A stretch of 64,000 nucleotides of DNA from Akebia trifoliata (GCA_017979445.1 CM030709.1:5560001-5624000); one strand, 5' to 3'. Counted from the stretch's first letter, positions 38,346-50,653 are shown. The notes: a model not told the origin generated them from the sequence alone. A program made the numbers and translations.

Positions 38346-39890
38346 AGGGATAGGTTTCATAATCTTGTATGCTCGATATGATGCTTTGATACTAATGGGG
38401 GCACACAAAAATGCAAACTATGAATGGAGCAAACAACACCAAGCAATCATCTCATGCTCAAAAAAGACAAACCATAATTGATACAAGAGATAAAAACCAA
38501 AATTGTGAGAAACTTTCTCCTCATACCACAGTAAGTTAAATAAGAGTTGTTTAGGTTTGATGAAACAGAATTTTGAGTTAATTTTCTAAAATTAGTACTT
38601 CTGGTATCTATTCTAGTCTTCAATTGCTAATTTATCTAAATTGTTTTCAAGGTATTACAGAGGTCTACAATATTGTTACAAACGTCTTCAATCTCTTTTT
38701 TTTTTCCCTCAGTTATTTCTTCTCTTTCCTTTTCATCTTTTGATATAGTAGAAGATGGCTCCTCATCCCACATGGAAGAACTGCAACAATTTTTTCTTGC
38801 CTGGCATAAGATTCACATAAGAAGACATAAATGAATGCATTTAAACAAAAATCACTTTAAACTACATGAATTGTGTATTACAAATAAATTAAATTAAATC
38901 TTACAGTTGATTTAGAATAACAATAAAAAAAATTTCTTTATTTTCATTTTTGTTTGATGTGATAGTTATTAATTTGCAAGGTTCCACACCCACATTTAAG
39001 AAATTAAACTAGATTGGTTTAAATGTTAATGTAGGGACAAAACGAGTATTTAGTTTCCTTCAATGAGGTGTAGGCACTATAATAATCGATCCATTAAATG
39101 GGTGAAAATTTTAGAACTTTGGTGCTTTCTGCAGATAGTCAATGAGGCCACCAATGTCTCAACAATTACGAAAGGAACACTAAAAATAAAGGTCATGCGG
39201 ATAATCTTTCAGGTCATCAATAGAATTTGAGAACTAATTTATCACTAAATCAAGCAAGAGGGATTTTTTTTTTTTTTATCTTAAAATTTCACCAAAAAGT
39301 ATGACAACAACAATAATTCTACTTATCAGTAGCATGAAAATATGACTAATAGAAAGAAATGAGAAGAACCCATAATTTAAACCACAGGGAGAAACTAGAA
39401 AGAGTTGGAGAACACCCCAAACATCCATCCATGCCAAAACCAGTAAACCAAATATCCAAATAATCGATCTCTTAAGTAATTTATGTATTTAATTACTCTC
39501 AAAAGACATCAAGTGCAAACTATCGTGTATTAAATATATAAAAAAGTTTCTGTAGACAGATTATTTAAATAGAAGCTTAGCGACAGATTATTTAAATAGA
39601 AGCTTAGCTAATATTAGAAAATTTTCTACATTGCTGGCTTAGTCAACATTGAATAGATTTAATCTATATTTTATTTTATGAAAATAAAAGACAACATTAT
39701 TTGATCAGGAACAAAGATCTAGATTTGAAGACTTGTTCAAGGAAAAGAAAATGAAGATTTGTCTTACATTTCAGCTTTAGAGAAGACGAAATCGAGATTG
39801 AGTGGGGGGTCTTGTGAATATTGAAGTAACCAAATCGAGATTGAGTGGCTGTTATGAATCAGGTGCACGAGTGGCTGCTTGTGAGATAGA
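38346..39890. other. Intergenic, nothing recognised
   Basis: AT-rich. Repeated AATCGAGATTGAGTGG phrases occur near 39790-39850 in addition to the 27-base tandem repeat. Confidence 0.35.
39556..39611. repeat. Short tandem repeat, 27-base unit twice
   Basis: GACAGATTATTTAAATAGAA plus GCTTAGC occurs twice head to tail. Confidence 0.7.
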
Positions 39891-41311
39891 GATCTGCCTT
39901 ACGATTCCATCCGAGACTCCTCCACTCTCTTTGATCCACCACTCTCCTTGATTCTTTCATTGGGTGGTTCGTCACGCTTTCACTTGGAACCAAGTGATAA
40001 CGAACTTACCTCCCTTATATGAAATGTCAAGAACAACGATCGAAGTTTGCATCGATAAGTGCGAACACATCTTGAACCCAAAATAATAAGAAATGACTAA
40101 CATATCAAAGAGAGATGCTTTAAATCTAATAAAATAATGTTTGATGCTACAATCCATGAGTGGGATTTTATATAGAGAAGTTATTCATAATATTTCAAAG
40201 CAATAACTATGGTAGATTAATTTAGAAAGATTTTACAACTCATCAAATATTTCTAATTAACATTGAATCAAATATATAAAATTAATGAGTTTCGTTTTCT
40301 TTCTTCTTCTTTTTTTTTAAAATTTTTTTTATAACAAATCCTATACCATACATAATCATTATAATTCAATAATTGAAAATTATTTTACGACTTGTAAAAT
40401 CATTTGCTATTGTTTGTCTGTATCATACATTTAAAATCAAATATGAAATTTTCAATAACTTTCCTATTTTATGTTGTTATTGACTATTGTATAACATACA
40501 TAATCATTATGGTATATTAATTCTAAAAGATTTTACAACTTATCAAATCTATATATATATTTGTTAGTAATCATTTTCTTTTTGTATTATACATTGAACC
40601 AAGCATGTCGCATTCAATAAGTTTCCTTTTGGTTCAAGATACAAATAGAAAATAATTACTAACAAAAAAAAAATAGATTTGAAAAGTTGTAAAATCTTTT
40701 AGAATCAATATACAATAATGATTATGTATGTCGTACAATAGTCAATAACAACATAAAAAAGGAAATTTATTGAAAATTTCATATTTGATTTTAAATGTAT
40801 GATACAAACAAACAATAGAAAATGATTTTACAGGTCTTAAAATCTTTTTCAATTATTGGATTATAATGATTATGTATAGTATAGGATTTGTTATAAAAAA
40901 ACAAAAAAAGGAAACTCATTGAATTTTATATATTTGATTCGATGTTAATTAGAAATATTTGATGAGTTGTAAAATCTTTCTAATTAATCTACCATTTTTA
41001 TAACTTTGAAATATTATGAATAACTTTTCTATATAAACCCCCACCCATGGATTGTAGCATCAAACATTATTTTATTAGGTTTAGAGCATCTCTCTTTGAT
41101 ATGTTAGTCATTTCTAGTTATTTTGGGTTCGAGATGTGTTTGCACTTATCGATGCAAATTTCGATCGTTGTTCATGACATTTCATAAATGAGGTAAGTTC
41201 GTTATCACTTGGTTCCAAGTGAAATCGTGGCTAACTACCCAATGAAAGAATGAAGGAGAGTGGTGGATCAAGGAGAGTGGAGGAGTCTCGGATGAAATCG
41301 TAAGGCGGATC
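39891..41311. repeat. 1.4-kb palindrome: 0.7-kb inverted arms with a short loop
   Basis: The left arm (39891 to about 40602) and right arm (about 40629 to 41311) are inverted copies with minor indels and substitutions, separated by some 26 bases. For example CACTTGGAACCAAGTGATAA and GTTTGATGCTACAATCCATG on the left recur as complements on the right. No coding frame is supported. A transcript would fold into one long hairpin. Confidence 0.85.
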
Positions 41312-41312
41312 T

Positions 41313-41372
41313 TGAGAGAACCCAAATCACATAATATAAACTCCCAGTTCATCAAGATGAACATTATTAATG
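41313..41372 (-). pseudogene. Copy of the Dof gene's 3' end
   Basis: GAGAACCCAAATCACATAAT and ATAAACTCCCAG match 44600-44642, directly after the Dof stop codon, and similarity seems to continue weakly into the last codons. It sits between the 1.4-kb palindrome and the segmental duplication. Only about 50-60 bases align. Confidence 0.45.
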
Positions 41373-41751
41373 TACAAAATGAACTTTTATTTCCATTGCT
41401 TTTGTAAAGAAGAAAATGCAAGGAGTTCTTTAGATTGCCTTAACCAGATGTGACCTTTTCACCCCAGCTTTTTAGGGTTTTATGTTGTAAAAATTGCAAA
41501 CTGAACTAGCTTTACAATCTGAGGTCTGTCTTATTTGCATAGGAGTGAACTTGATTGTCATTATCGCTATTGAAGCTTTATTCCCATAGTTCCTTATCCG
41601 ACTCAATCAAATTATTTGAGATAAAATACATAAGTTAAATATTTTATGTAACTAGAAAATTATATGAGATCTTTTAGTCTATAGTTGGATTTGCTAAAAG
41701 AAAAAAAATAATAATTATAAAGATCTTCCTACTTCTTAGATTAGTACTACA

Positions 41752-41895
41752 TCGATTCTGACATTCTGATGTGGTGGTGCACACATAACCATAGATGGTT
41801 TTCACTCGTACCTCGATGAAAGGCATCTATGGTTATGTGTGCACCACCACATTAGAATGTACAATCGATGTACATTTTAATGTTACTTCAGCGTT
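41752..41895. mobile_element. Hairpin MITE, family B copy 6
   Basis: GTGGTGGTGCACACATAACC and its complement GGTTATGTGTGCACCACCAC form a near-perfect stem around ATAGATGGTTTTCACTCG. The right end contains ACTTCAGCGTT. Confidence 0.7.
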
Positions 41896-41989
41896 ATCCT
41901 ATTAAGAACCATGCCAAACCAACTTTAAAAAAAATCCTCAAATGCACTCAACTGACATTTTAATGAAAAATCTAAATTGGCATCGATTG

Positions 41990-42655
41990 AATATTAGATT
42001 CGATTAGTTCATATCTTTATATTTTGCTTTTCTTTATATAAACCATGGTTTGGAATCCATGTAAATTATAAGAATCAATTAACTCTTCTTTTTCTTTCAG
42101 ATCTTGAAAAATCCAAATCTATTACCCATAGGAATTCATGTCCTACCCATGACACACATTACATGATCAATGCCCAACTCACTAAAATGTTTGATATTTC
42201 TCTGTATGAATGTCCCTCAAAACATGTTTTTGTTTTTAGTTTTTAATCCTAAAAAGAAGGAATTTATTGTCATTGTTCAATGATGGCTTCTAAATATCAC
42301 AAAGTCTCATAAAGTTGAGTTCTAAAATGTTAATCTGCAATGACAACAAAATCTAATTTTTTGGGTTAAAAAACAAAATATGCACACTTTTGAGAGGACA
42401 TTCATGAAAGAAACATAGCTGTGAAGGGGGTACTGCCTTATGAAGGCTTATAAACCTCTTGGAATATCTTACAATTTTGTGAGTTGGGGTATCAACCACG
42501 TAATGTGGATCATGGGTTGGATTTGTATTCTAATGGGTAATAGATCTGGATGTATAAAGATCTAATAAGATAAAAAGAGTATTTAATTGAAACTTGGATA
42601 ATTTACTTTGATCCCAAATCATGATTTATATAAAGAATTGTGACATATAAAGATA
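41990..42655. repeat. Inverted-repeat element, copy 2
   Basis: Same ends as copy 1 (TTCATATCTTTATATTTTGC, and ATCATGATTTATATAAAGAA on the right). The arms meet near 42310 around GCTTCTAAATATCACAAAGT. It lacks the SINE present in copy 1. Confidence 0.6.
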
Positions 42656-43150
42656 GTATATTGAATCGATGCTTACTCAGTGTCCTAATCCACTCCACAC
42701 CCCCATAATGATAGCGTATCTCACTGCAGTTTATTAAAATACACCCTTAAAGCATGATTCTATTCTAACAAGACTTTTATAATTGATCTATTTTTCTTTT
42801 TCCAGCAATCTACTTATGATTCAAAAGAGAGAAAATTTGAAATCACGAAAGCAGTTTCTCGGGAAAATGTGGATTTTGACAAACTTGTTCCTGCATTTTA
42901 TCGAGAAATTGATGTTTTCTAGAACCTATTTTTCTGGTCATTGCAGGTTAAGATTTTCTTATACCCCCGGAAAAGGAATTTTGGGTGAGTCATGAAAAAA
43001 ATTTAGGTTTATTCTTTTATTATTGTTCAATTTATTTTTCTTTTGAACAATTGGAAAACTATAAGAATAGCCACTTATAGACGATAAACTGAGAGAAAGA
43101 CCGCAAATATGGTTTACGCATATTTGACGAAAGTCGATTATAGCTAGAAG

Positions 43151-43472
43151 TGTTTAACAACCCAACTACTCCAAAAGACCAATCTTTTGGAGAGGGGGAG
43201 AACTATAAATATAAGAGGGGCACGGGACTTAACTGGGTTATCACACACCTGAGAGTGGAGGAAAATATACACTGAACACACCCTCTCACTCATAAGGGTG
43301 GAAAGAATCGAACCCATGGCCTATACGAACCTAGCACTCTAATACCTTGTTATCACCCAACTACTCCAAAAGATGGATCTTTTGGAGAGGGGGAGAACTA
43401 TGAACATAAGAGGGTTATAGGGCTTAATTGGGGTATGACACACCCGGGGGTGGAGGAAAATATAAATTCAAC
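43151..43472 (-). mobile_element. TRIM (miniature LTR retrotransposon) with target duplication
   Basis: Two direct repeats of about 125-129 bases (43151-43279 and 43348-43472), each with ACCCAACTACTCCAAAAGA and GGAGAGGGGGAGAACTAT, flank a core of under 70 bases. On the minus strand the core begins AGGTATTAGAGTGC, an iMet-tRNA primer-binding-site relative, right after the first LTR. The element is bordered by TAGAAG on both sides (43145-43150 and 43473-43478). No protein is encoded, as expected for a TRIM. Confidence 0.75.
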
Positions 43473-43559
43473 TAGAAGACGAAAAAAGGCCATCCAAGAA
43501 CTAGAGGAAAGACCTAAGTTGAATCGGACTCATTTGACACTCCTGTGACCTAAAAAAGC

Positions 43560-43960
43560 AGCATAATAGAGAATAAAAATCACACACAAACACAAGAATT
43601 TACGTGATTCGGCAGTGTGCCTACATTTACGGATAAGGTAAAAGATCCAATCACCATATTCTTCTACATTACAGCCTTAGAGATCTCTAACAAAAACAAG
43701 AACAGTTAAAAATGACTTTCCCCAGAAGAAAACATATATACCCTCAAAAAACTTCGCCCCCCTGAGGTGCTGCATGCCCCAAACCCCGACATGGGCCCTG
43801 TCAAGAAGACTAGACGTCTAGACCAAGACCTTTTCCTCTCACTCCAGGCCTCAGCCTTTTGGGCTGAGATCACTCCTCTTCAGAAAAGGTCTCCTTTGAT
43901 TTACCAGTTGAAGCCCAAGCAAGAACACAAGACATCCTATGTAACAACCCCAGATTGATT
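43560..43960. mobile_element. Probable retrotransposon remnant
   Basis: ACACAAGAATTTACGTGATT with CGGCAGTGTGCCTACATTTA is a phrase common in plant retroelement LTR or leader sequences. The following patch, 43767-43958, is GC-richer and open on the plus strand but shows no motif. No ends were found. Confidence 0.3.
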
Positions 43961-44642
43961 CGGACTCGAGTTTTAAAACCATGGTATACATGCAGACATG
44001 CAGTGAGTGGGGTCCAGCCCACAAGAATTCTCATCACAATGGCTTGTGGTGGTTCTTAGTGCGCATAGCACACGTTAGCATAAGAAAGAAAAATAAAACT
44101 TCAATAATTAGAAAACAAACATGCACTTGATAGATATTCAAAATTCCAATATGTTCACACTATCTTTCTTTTATAATGGGTTGTTCACATCACACTATCT
44201 TGATTTTGTCTTACCAATCTGGAAATTTGCGCCCATGTTCGTCGAAATTCTACCACTTAGGATGAAAACAAAGTAAGAAACCAATCGCCCTTTTAGATAG
44301 TCTTTTTTTTTCTTTTTTTTCTTTTATAATCTAACTAAAAACAAAAAGCAATCATGAATGAGAGAGAATATGTTGGAAACACCAACCCCACTCTCATAAC
44401 TCAAAAAATCCAAAATCCTGCAAATTCTTACAACTTCAGAAAGAGAGTTCAGATATTCAAGTTCATGAAACATCACATTCTTAATCACTCTCTCTTTCTT
44501 TAAGAAAGCAATAGTAGTCCAATCTTTGTTAGAAAACAAATAGGAAAAGAAGAAAGAACATTAGTGTTCCAACCAATAAACAAAAGAAATGCAAAGAAAG
44601 AGAACCCAAATCACATAATATAAACTCTCAGATCATCATGAT

Positions 44643-46276
44643 CTACATCATTCTACTATTAAGAAGCCCATGCCAAGAAGACCCAAGCCCATTATTCCAA
44701 CATTCTCTCCCTGAACCAACACCACCCAAGTCTCCTTCACCATTAATCTTCCGTGGAAAATTACAAAACATCCTATTTTCCTCATCTCCATCTTTGCAAA
44801 ACTCTTGTTTTGTAGTTGTTATTGTTGTTGCTGTTGTTGTTGTTGTTGCACCACTTAGTTCCTCATAAGGCAAAACCTCCCCTCCTCCCGCATTCCCATA
44901 ATAGAAATTATGCAAAACACTTTGGGTATCAAGAAAACCACTCCTAAGTGCATCAAGAAAACTAGGAGTGGTATTGGTGGTAGTGGTATTAGGGTTTCCA
45001 AGAATATCACAATGAGTGGTATTAATATCTCCCAAAATAGAAGTTTCATGGTCATGATCAAACCCTAACCCTAACTGCCTAGTGGGTTGCTTGTGGAATA
45101 TATCTCTAGTAAAGGAAAGAGTGAGGTCATTGGATTCATAAGTTAAAGGTGGGAGAGTAGGATGAAGTGGGTTGGAGTTGGTGGTGATTATTGTTTGGTC
45201 TTGTGTTCTTTTTGAAGATGAAGGTTTTTTGTTCTTCCTACACCCTCCACCTACTGGAACATTTCTCAGGGTGCCACCTTGTGTCCAATACCTTCTACAT
45301 CCCTTACAGAAGTATCTTGGTTGTGAGAGACTGTAGTTGTTGTAGTAACAGAACTTGGTGTTGTTGGAATCACATCTAGGACATTTTAAAGCTTGCTCTT
45401 GTGGTGGTCTTAGCCTTCTTTCTTGATGTGGTTTTGGGCAAGTCAACATATCTTCCAATGAATGGGTAGCCATGGCCTGGATAATTCTCAAGATCCCAAA
45501 AGACAAAATTTGTTAAAATTTATGAAATTAAGGAGTTGATCTTATAATCTTATATTTTACCATATTAGAGACACAAAAGAAGTTCAAAATAAAAAAAAAG
45601 AGAGAGAGAGAATTGTAGAGAAAGTGAAAATAATTCATGATTATTTTTTTGAAATTTAAAAGTTGGGGTTAAGGATCTTGTGGTAATCATCAATATTATA
45701 TTAGAGAAAAACCAAATTAAGGGCTTCAACTAAGAACCCTAAGATTCCATTTCTAGGATGGGTTTTTTTCTCTCTATGGACTTTGCATTTTCTAGGTTCA
45801 CTGAATTGATGAGGTATTGAACTAAATCATTTATTCATGCAAATATTATCTAAATGAGGAACATTTCATGATTAAAATTTTCATGTTTAGTTCAAGTTTC
45901 ATACAGGACTCAAAAGAGAAAGACAAATAACCAAACCCAAGAGATAAAGAACCCACTTCAAAGAAATTTCAAAAAAAAAAGAAAAAAAGGAAAGGACAAC
46001 CATCAATTTTTTTTTCTACATAGATTTCAATTCTTATTCTTTACTTGGTTACAACAAACTGATTGAGAACTTAAGATCATATATTTTCAGTTCAGACCCA
46101 AAATCCAAAAATCAAAATCAGTAAGAAAATATAATTCTTATTCTCTTTTAGAGGCTATAAGAAATCAATAAGGGGACATAAAATTTGCAGTAAAACCCCC
46201 AAAAAAATAAAAGGTTGTGATGGAGAAACAGTTCAGGTATCCTTACCTGGTGTTCTTGGGCATTTGAAGGATCCAT
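44643..46276 (-). CDS. Dof-type zinc-finger transcription factor
   Basis: Two exons on the minus strand, 46276-46247 and 45476-44643, join in phase across a 770-base GT-AG intron to give 287 aa. The N-terminus reads [10 protein letters not shown] then [11 protein letters not shown]. The Dof domain is complete: CPRC (Cys42, Cys45) and CKGC (Cys67, Cys70) give CX2CX21CX2C, followed by [18 protein letters not shown] and a basic KNKK. WTQGG, rather than the usual WTKGG, is a small oddity. The C-terminus is low-complexity, with runs of Thr and Asn. Dof proteins are nuclear, plant-specific and bind AAAG cores. The two-exon structure and N-terminal motif suggest the DOF2.1/DOF5.1-like group, but that assignment is tentative. 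Exon 1 has two overlapping ATGs; only the second (46276) stays in frame with exon 2. Met12, in a GCCATGG context, is an alternative start. Confidence 0.93.
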
Positions 46277-46412
46277 CCATGCAAATCTGAACTCAGAAAT
46301 ATTTCAGAGCGAAGCCAAAGTGGGAGAGACAAGTCATTTAAAAGAAGGAATGAAGCTGATTTAATCTACACTTAAATAAAGCCAAGAGCTGACACATACT
46401 CACACTACAGCG

Positions 46413-46434
46413 AAGAGAGAGAGAGAGAGAGAGG
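46413..46434 (+). repeat. GA microsatellite upstream of the Dof start
   Basis: An uninterrupted GA run about 140 bases upstream of the Dof start; on the gene strand it reads as CT. CT/GA tracts are frequent in plant core promoters and 5' leaders, so it may lie in the Dof leader. The role is inferred. Confidence 0.6.
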
Positions 46435-46782
46435 GTGTAATGATGACTTTCCGTATGAGATGATCAGTGTGTTTGGCTTGCACGCAGAGAAAGCATGGAA
46501 AATTCGAGTTAATCTGTAACGGATCATGATCTAGTGTGGGCCCACCTTGGCATGGATGCAACCCTTGTGTGGGACCTACCTACTCTTGTTGGGAATTTTT
46601 TTGATGTATCTATTGTTTTGATGATCCAATTATAGAATTCCACGTGGTATTGTGATCCAAATGACTGTTTGGCCCACATAATGCATCAGCCTCACCCACT
46701 TCAAATAGCCTCCCTTTTGATTGATGGATGGATCTTACAACAAAGCTTTATTCTTACTCTTTTACGACTTTTTAAGTTAATT

Positions 46783-46886
46783 TATTTTTATGCCACATCC
46801 AACTTTTACTAACGCCACACCAACTATGTGCAATTCTTTGGTGATTTACGTATGAATTGGTGTGGCAATAGCAGCTCTCGTAATGT
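46783..46886. mobile_element. Short MITE of the same family upstream of the Dof gene
   Basis: CTTTTACTAACGCCACACCA on the left and TTGGTGTGGCAATAGCAGCT on the right. It lies about 500 bases upstream of the Dof start codon. Confidence 0.5.
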
Positions 46887-48718
46887 GTTATCCTAGTTGA
46901 ATATACCCAAATCATCTCAATTGTCTTATTTTTTCTTCTTTAGTTTGCCATTTAAAAGAATTATTTCAATATTGTATAATTCATTTATTTCTCGTATTAT
47001 CTTCTCATCAGGTATCTCGTAGTGTCCACATCTTCATTATATTTAATTTATTAACATGACAATTTTTTATCGTCCAACATTCTATTTCATAAAACATAGT
47101 TAACCCTACTATCATTTTATAAAATTCTATAACTTGATTAATACGCTTTTGTCACAAAGTACTCTAAAAGTACATCTCCACTTTAATCATCTAACTCTAA
47201 TTCTAGGGGAAACTTATTCTCCAATCTCTCAATCATTTTTAATGAAAACTTATGAATCTAATACATAAAAAAGACATTAATCAATGTGTGGGGACAAAAG
47301 AATATGCCATATGGCTCTTTATGGTTAGGCCCACACACTATGTGAAAGTTGGAAAATTCTACAAGAAAATTCGACGGCCTAGGGCCGTCATAATTTGTGA
47401 TATTCCTTAGATTCAACGGCTTAGAGCTGTCGAATTTCTCTCATCCACCATTAATTTGACGATTTCAACCCATCGGAAGAAAAAAATTCGACAATGAAAA
47501 TTTTGACGCCATAGTCCGTCAAATTTTACAATATTCGACAGTCTTGTACTGTTGAATTTGAACTTTTTTCACGTTGTGACATGTCCATATAGGATTCGGT
47601 TACTGGTCGGCTACTCCTCCGTCTTAATCTCTATCATAGTCTAGTAGCATGCATCCTGATATGCAATCCCTGCAAATATCACAATAAATCAGACAACATC
47701 TAAATTTGAGAATGACAATGGCACTCATCCTCCATAACAAGAACAATGATGCAACCAAGCAATATGTGACATTGCATTTTAACAAGTCAAAGACACTATA
47801 ACCAAAATTGACACATATCTGCTATATGTAGATAAGCTTCCACGAAGTATAGAAATAACCGTGTGTTGTAATTCTCAACATGGTATAACGTAAGCCAAAC
47901 AAAGCATAATATAGTGAGAGACTTTCAAAAATTATATAAAGATGAATGATAAATGCTAATGTATGCAATTTTCACTTTAAAAAATTTCGTTGTTTTTCTA
48001 AAAAAATTATTAACTAGATTGTGTGAGTGTAGTCACATGGTCAACGAAACTTAACGCTTGTTAATTACCATCCATCGTCAAACCTCATACAAACGATTGT
48101 AGTTGTAAAAATAAATAAATAAAGAATTGTCACCCATAGTTGAGGTTTGGAATTTGAGAACTTTCAAGTGATACATGGATTGCTATGAGCATCATGTTAA
48201 GTACACAAATAAAAGAAAAGATCTAGTGTGAAATTTGTTAGAAAAATATAACTTGAAAAATTGCTCTGAGGCACGTAGTAATTTACTTTGTCTTATAGAT
48301 AGTAGACGCCCTTACTCCGATTGAATACGAAAATGTAGATGGGTTGCTGGCAAACTTATCTTCAGGATACAACAGAGTCCAGTTCTATCACAACTGAATA
48401 TTTTCTCAAAATTTACATTATTTTGAGAAAATCTGTCACACAGAATCTCGGATAACGAATGCCTCTTTTGTAAAAAAATTTTGAATTATTTATTTTTAAC
48501 AGAATTGATCTTCATAAATAGATAACAATCACAAAAGTTACATCCATTCGTAAATAATTTTTGAATCTCAATAAGTATGAAATCCATTGGAACTACTAGG
48601 CACCTATTCGGATCAAGGAATCCGTTAAGCACCCTGTAGGCCTCTTCGACAACTTTCGGTTATTTAAAAAAATTAAATACATGGTGATTTTTTAATCCCA
48701 CACCTTTCTTTCTTATAT

Positions 48719-48749
<31 letters not shown>

Positions 48750-49294
48750 ATAAAAAATAATTATTAAATTTCCATATAGCTAGAAGCCATTAGGAGCTCT
48801 CAAAAAGAGAGTCTTTGGATTGAAGAAAGAGTTGAGAATAAGTTCTTATTTATAGGTTTAAAAATCCCTTCAAAATATTTAGAAAGCAATGTGAGATTTA
48901 CAAAATATTTGAAAAAGAAGTTAAAAAGAACTTTTACAAACTTTAATCCATGTGAAACGATATCAACCAATAGAAATGTTCTTTGAAAAAAAATACTTAC
49001 TTTTCTTTTAAAAAGAAGTACACTGACCATAAAGTAACTTTCAAATATCAATTTAAAACAAACTAAATTAATTTTATTTGAATCAATTTTAAATAAATAT
49101 TAATCAACATTTATTTTAACAAAATTAGGTCGCAATTGGAACATGATGCATATTTTTTAGATGTGCTTCGAGTAGGCATAATTTATAATTACATTATAGA
49201 TAATGTTCTACGTGTATTTTAGTCATTAAAACAAAATTGAATGCATTAATTTATAATTTAATTAGGGGATGTGATATTCCAACTTTTTTTTTCC
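46887..49294. other. Intergenic upstream of the Dof gene
   Basis: Besides the CACTA-like end, AT-rich sequence with a TA microsatellite at about 48719-48752. No coding evidence. Confidence 0.4.
47357..47580 (+). mobile_element. CACTA-like end with palindromic sub-terminal repeats
   Basis: CTACAAGAAAATTCGACGGC begins the block. Palindromes of the form TTCGACGGCCTAGGGCCGTC recur with variation at about 47370, 47404, 47500 and 47530 (for example TTCAACGGCTTAGAGCTGTC). Such spaced sub-terminal motifs are typical of CACTA ends. No other end was identified. Confidence 0.5.
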
Positions 49295-49402
49295 ATTCGG
49301 TCAATGTGGCAAGTGCACAAAATCATAGATTTTTTTCTTCAGGATACACAAGAAAAAAAAAGATCTATGATTCTGTGCACTTACCACATCAATCGAGTAT
49401 AG
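49295..49402. mobile_element. Short hairpin MITE
   Basis: GGTCAATGTGGCAAGTGCAC and AAATCATAGAT on the left mirror ATCTATGATTCTGTGCACTT and ACCACATCAATCGA on the right, around a loop containing TTCAGGATACAC. Confidence 0.6.
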
Positions 49403-49426
49403 ATCGAATGAAAATTTTCGAGTCAG

Positions 49427-49781
49427 AAATTATTAGTCATTAACTAAATTTCCAACATACGCAAAAGAAGTAGAATAGTCTAGGCTCTTGATAACTTCTA
49501 CATTTGATGGGAAGCAAAGAATCAAAGCAATTATCAAACCAAAATTTAATACCCCAAAATTCTTTTATGGACCAAAAGAATGGGAAACACCTCACAAATG
49601 CTCGAAAATTATTAGTCATTAACTAAATTTCCAACATACGCTAAAGAAGTAGAATAGTCTAGGCTCTCGATAACTTCTACATTTGATGGGAAGCAAAGAA
49701 TTAGAGCAATTATCAAACCAAAATTTAATACCCCAAAATTCTTTTATGGACCAAAAGAATGGGAAACACCTCACAAATGCT
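49427..49781. repeat. Tandem duplication, two units of 179 and about 176 bases
   Basis: AAATTATTAGTCATTAACTA begins both units (49427 and 49606) and CACCTCACAAATGCT ends both. Only a few base changes separate them. Non-coding. Confidence 0.85.
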
Positions 49782-50653
49782 AATAAACATTCCAACAACC
49801 AATGTGGGACCCTCTAATTAAGACTACATGGCTAGAAAAATCCCTATAATTCATGTGCAAAAGTTTTTGTTTATAATAGAAGGAAGTTTGTGGGGCTAAA
49901 TATCTTGGAATGATCAATGCACCTAACAAAGATCTAACTTGTCTACATAGATGGAATTAATAAACAAACAATGATTGATACCCACTCACCATATCTTTTA
50001 AATACTGAATGACGATCGTTACGGCTCCTTCTCATTTTAAAAAACTCACTAAAGCCGCCCATGCGGGGTTCAGCACCCCCTTGTGCCTTGTGGTGGGCAC
50101 CACCATTTAAAATGAGAGGTCAAGAAGAAAAATCATTGGGATTGTCAATTTTGTTGACTAGTCAAAAACATCAGTCAACGATTACCCTTCACTAATTTAA
50201 AAAGAAGAAGAATTAGACTATGGCTTTCCACCCGATATTGACAGCTGACTTAAGAGTGGTGATTCCATAGTGGAGAAAATGTGGAGTTAAGCACTAGTAG
50301 TCTCACGTGTTGAGTTTTCATTGGATCTAATCACCCATTAGTAGAAAATGGAAAAATTCTGACCGTCCATATATCTATTTTTTATTTTTTTTATTTTTAT
50401 AATTGCCCAACTCAAGATTTTCGAGAAAATCACGTCCGATATAACGGCAGATGAAATATTTTTTGACAAAATATACTCCCAAGAGAAATTAGGTTGTAGA
50501 TTTATTTGTTTGATTAACATGCTTAATTCAGACAGTCGTGCCTAAAAAGAAAATTTAAATCTTTTTGTAAAGTTGACAAACATATTTATCAAAATTTCAA
50601 ATCCTCATATTTGTCGTGACTGTTGAGCTCATAGAAATTGATATTTCATAACA

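Larger units (their letters stand above)
41412..43080 (+). repeat. Segmental duplication, copy 2
   Basis: Collinear partner of 31310-35460. It lacks the solo LTR and SINE but has its own family-B MITE at 41752-41895. Neither copy has a supported coding frame. Confidence 0.6.

Noticed and set aside
49427..49781. CRISPR-like repeats
   Set aside because: Only two long units with no spacers, in plant nuclear DNA.
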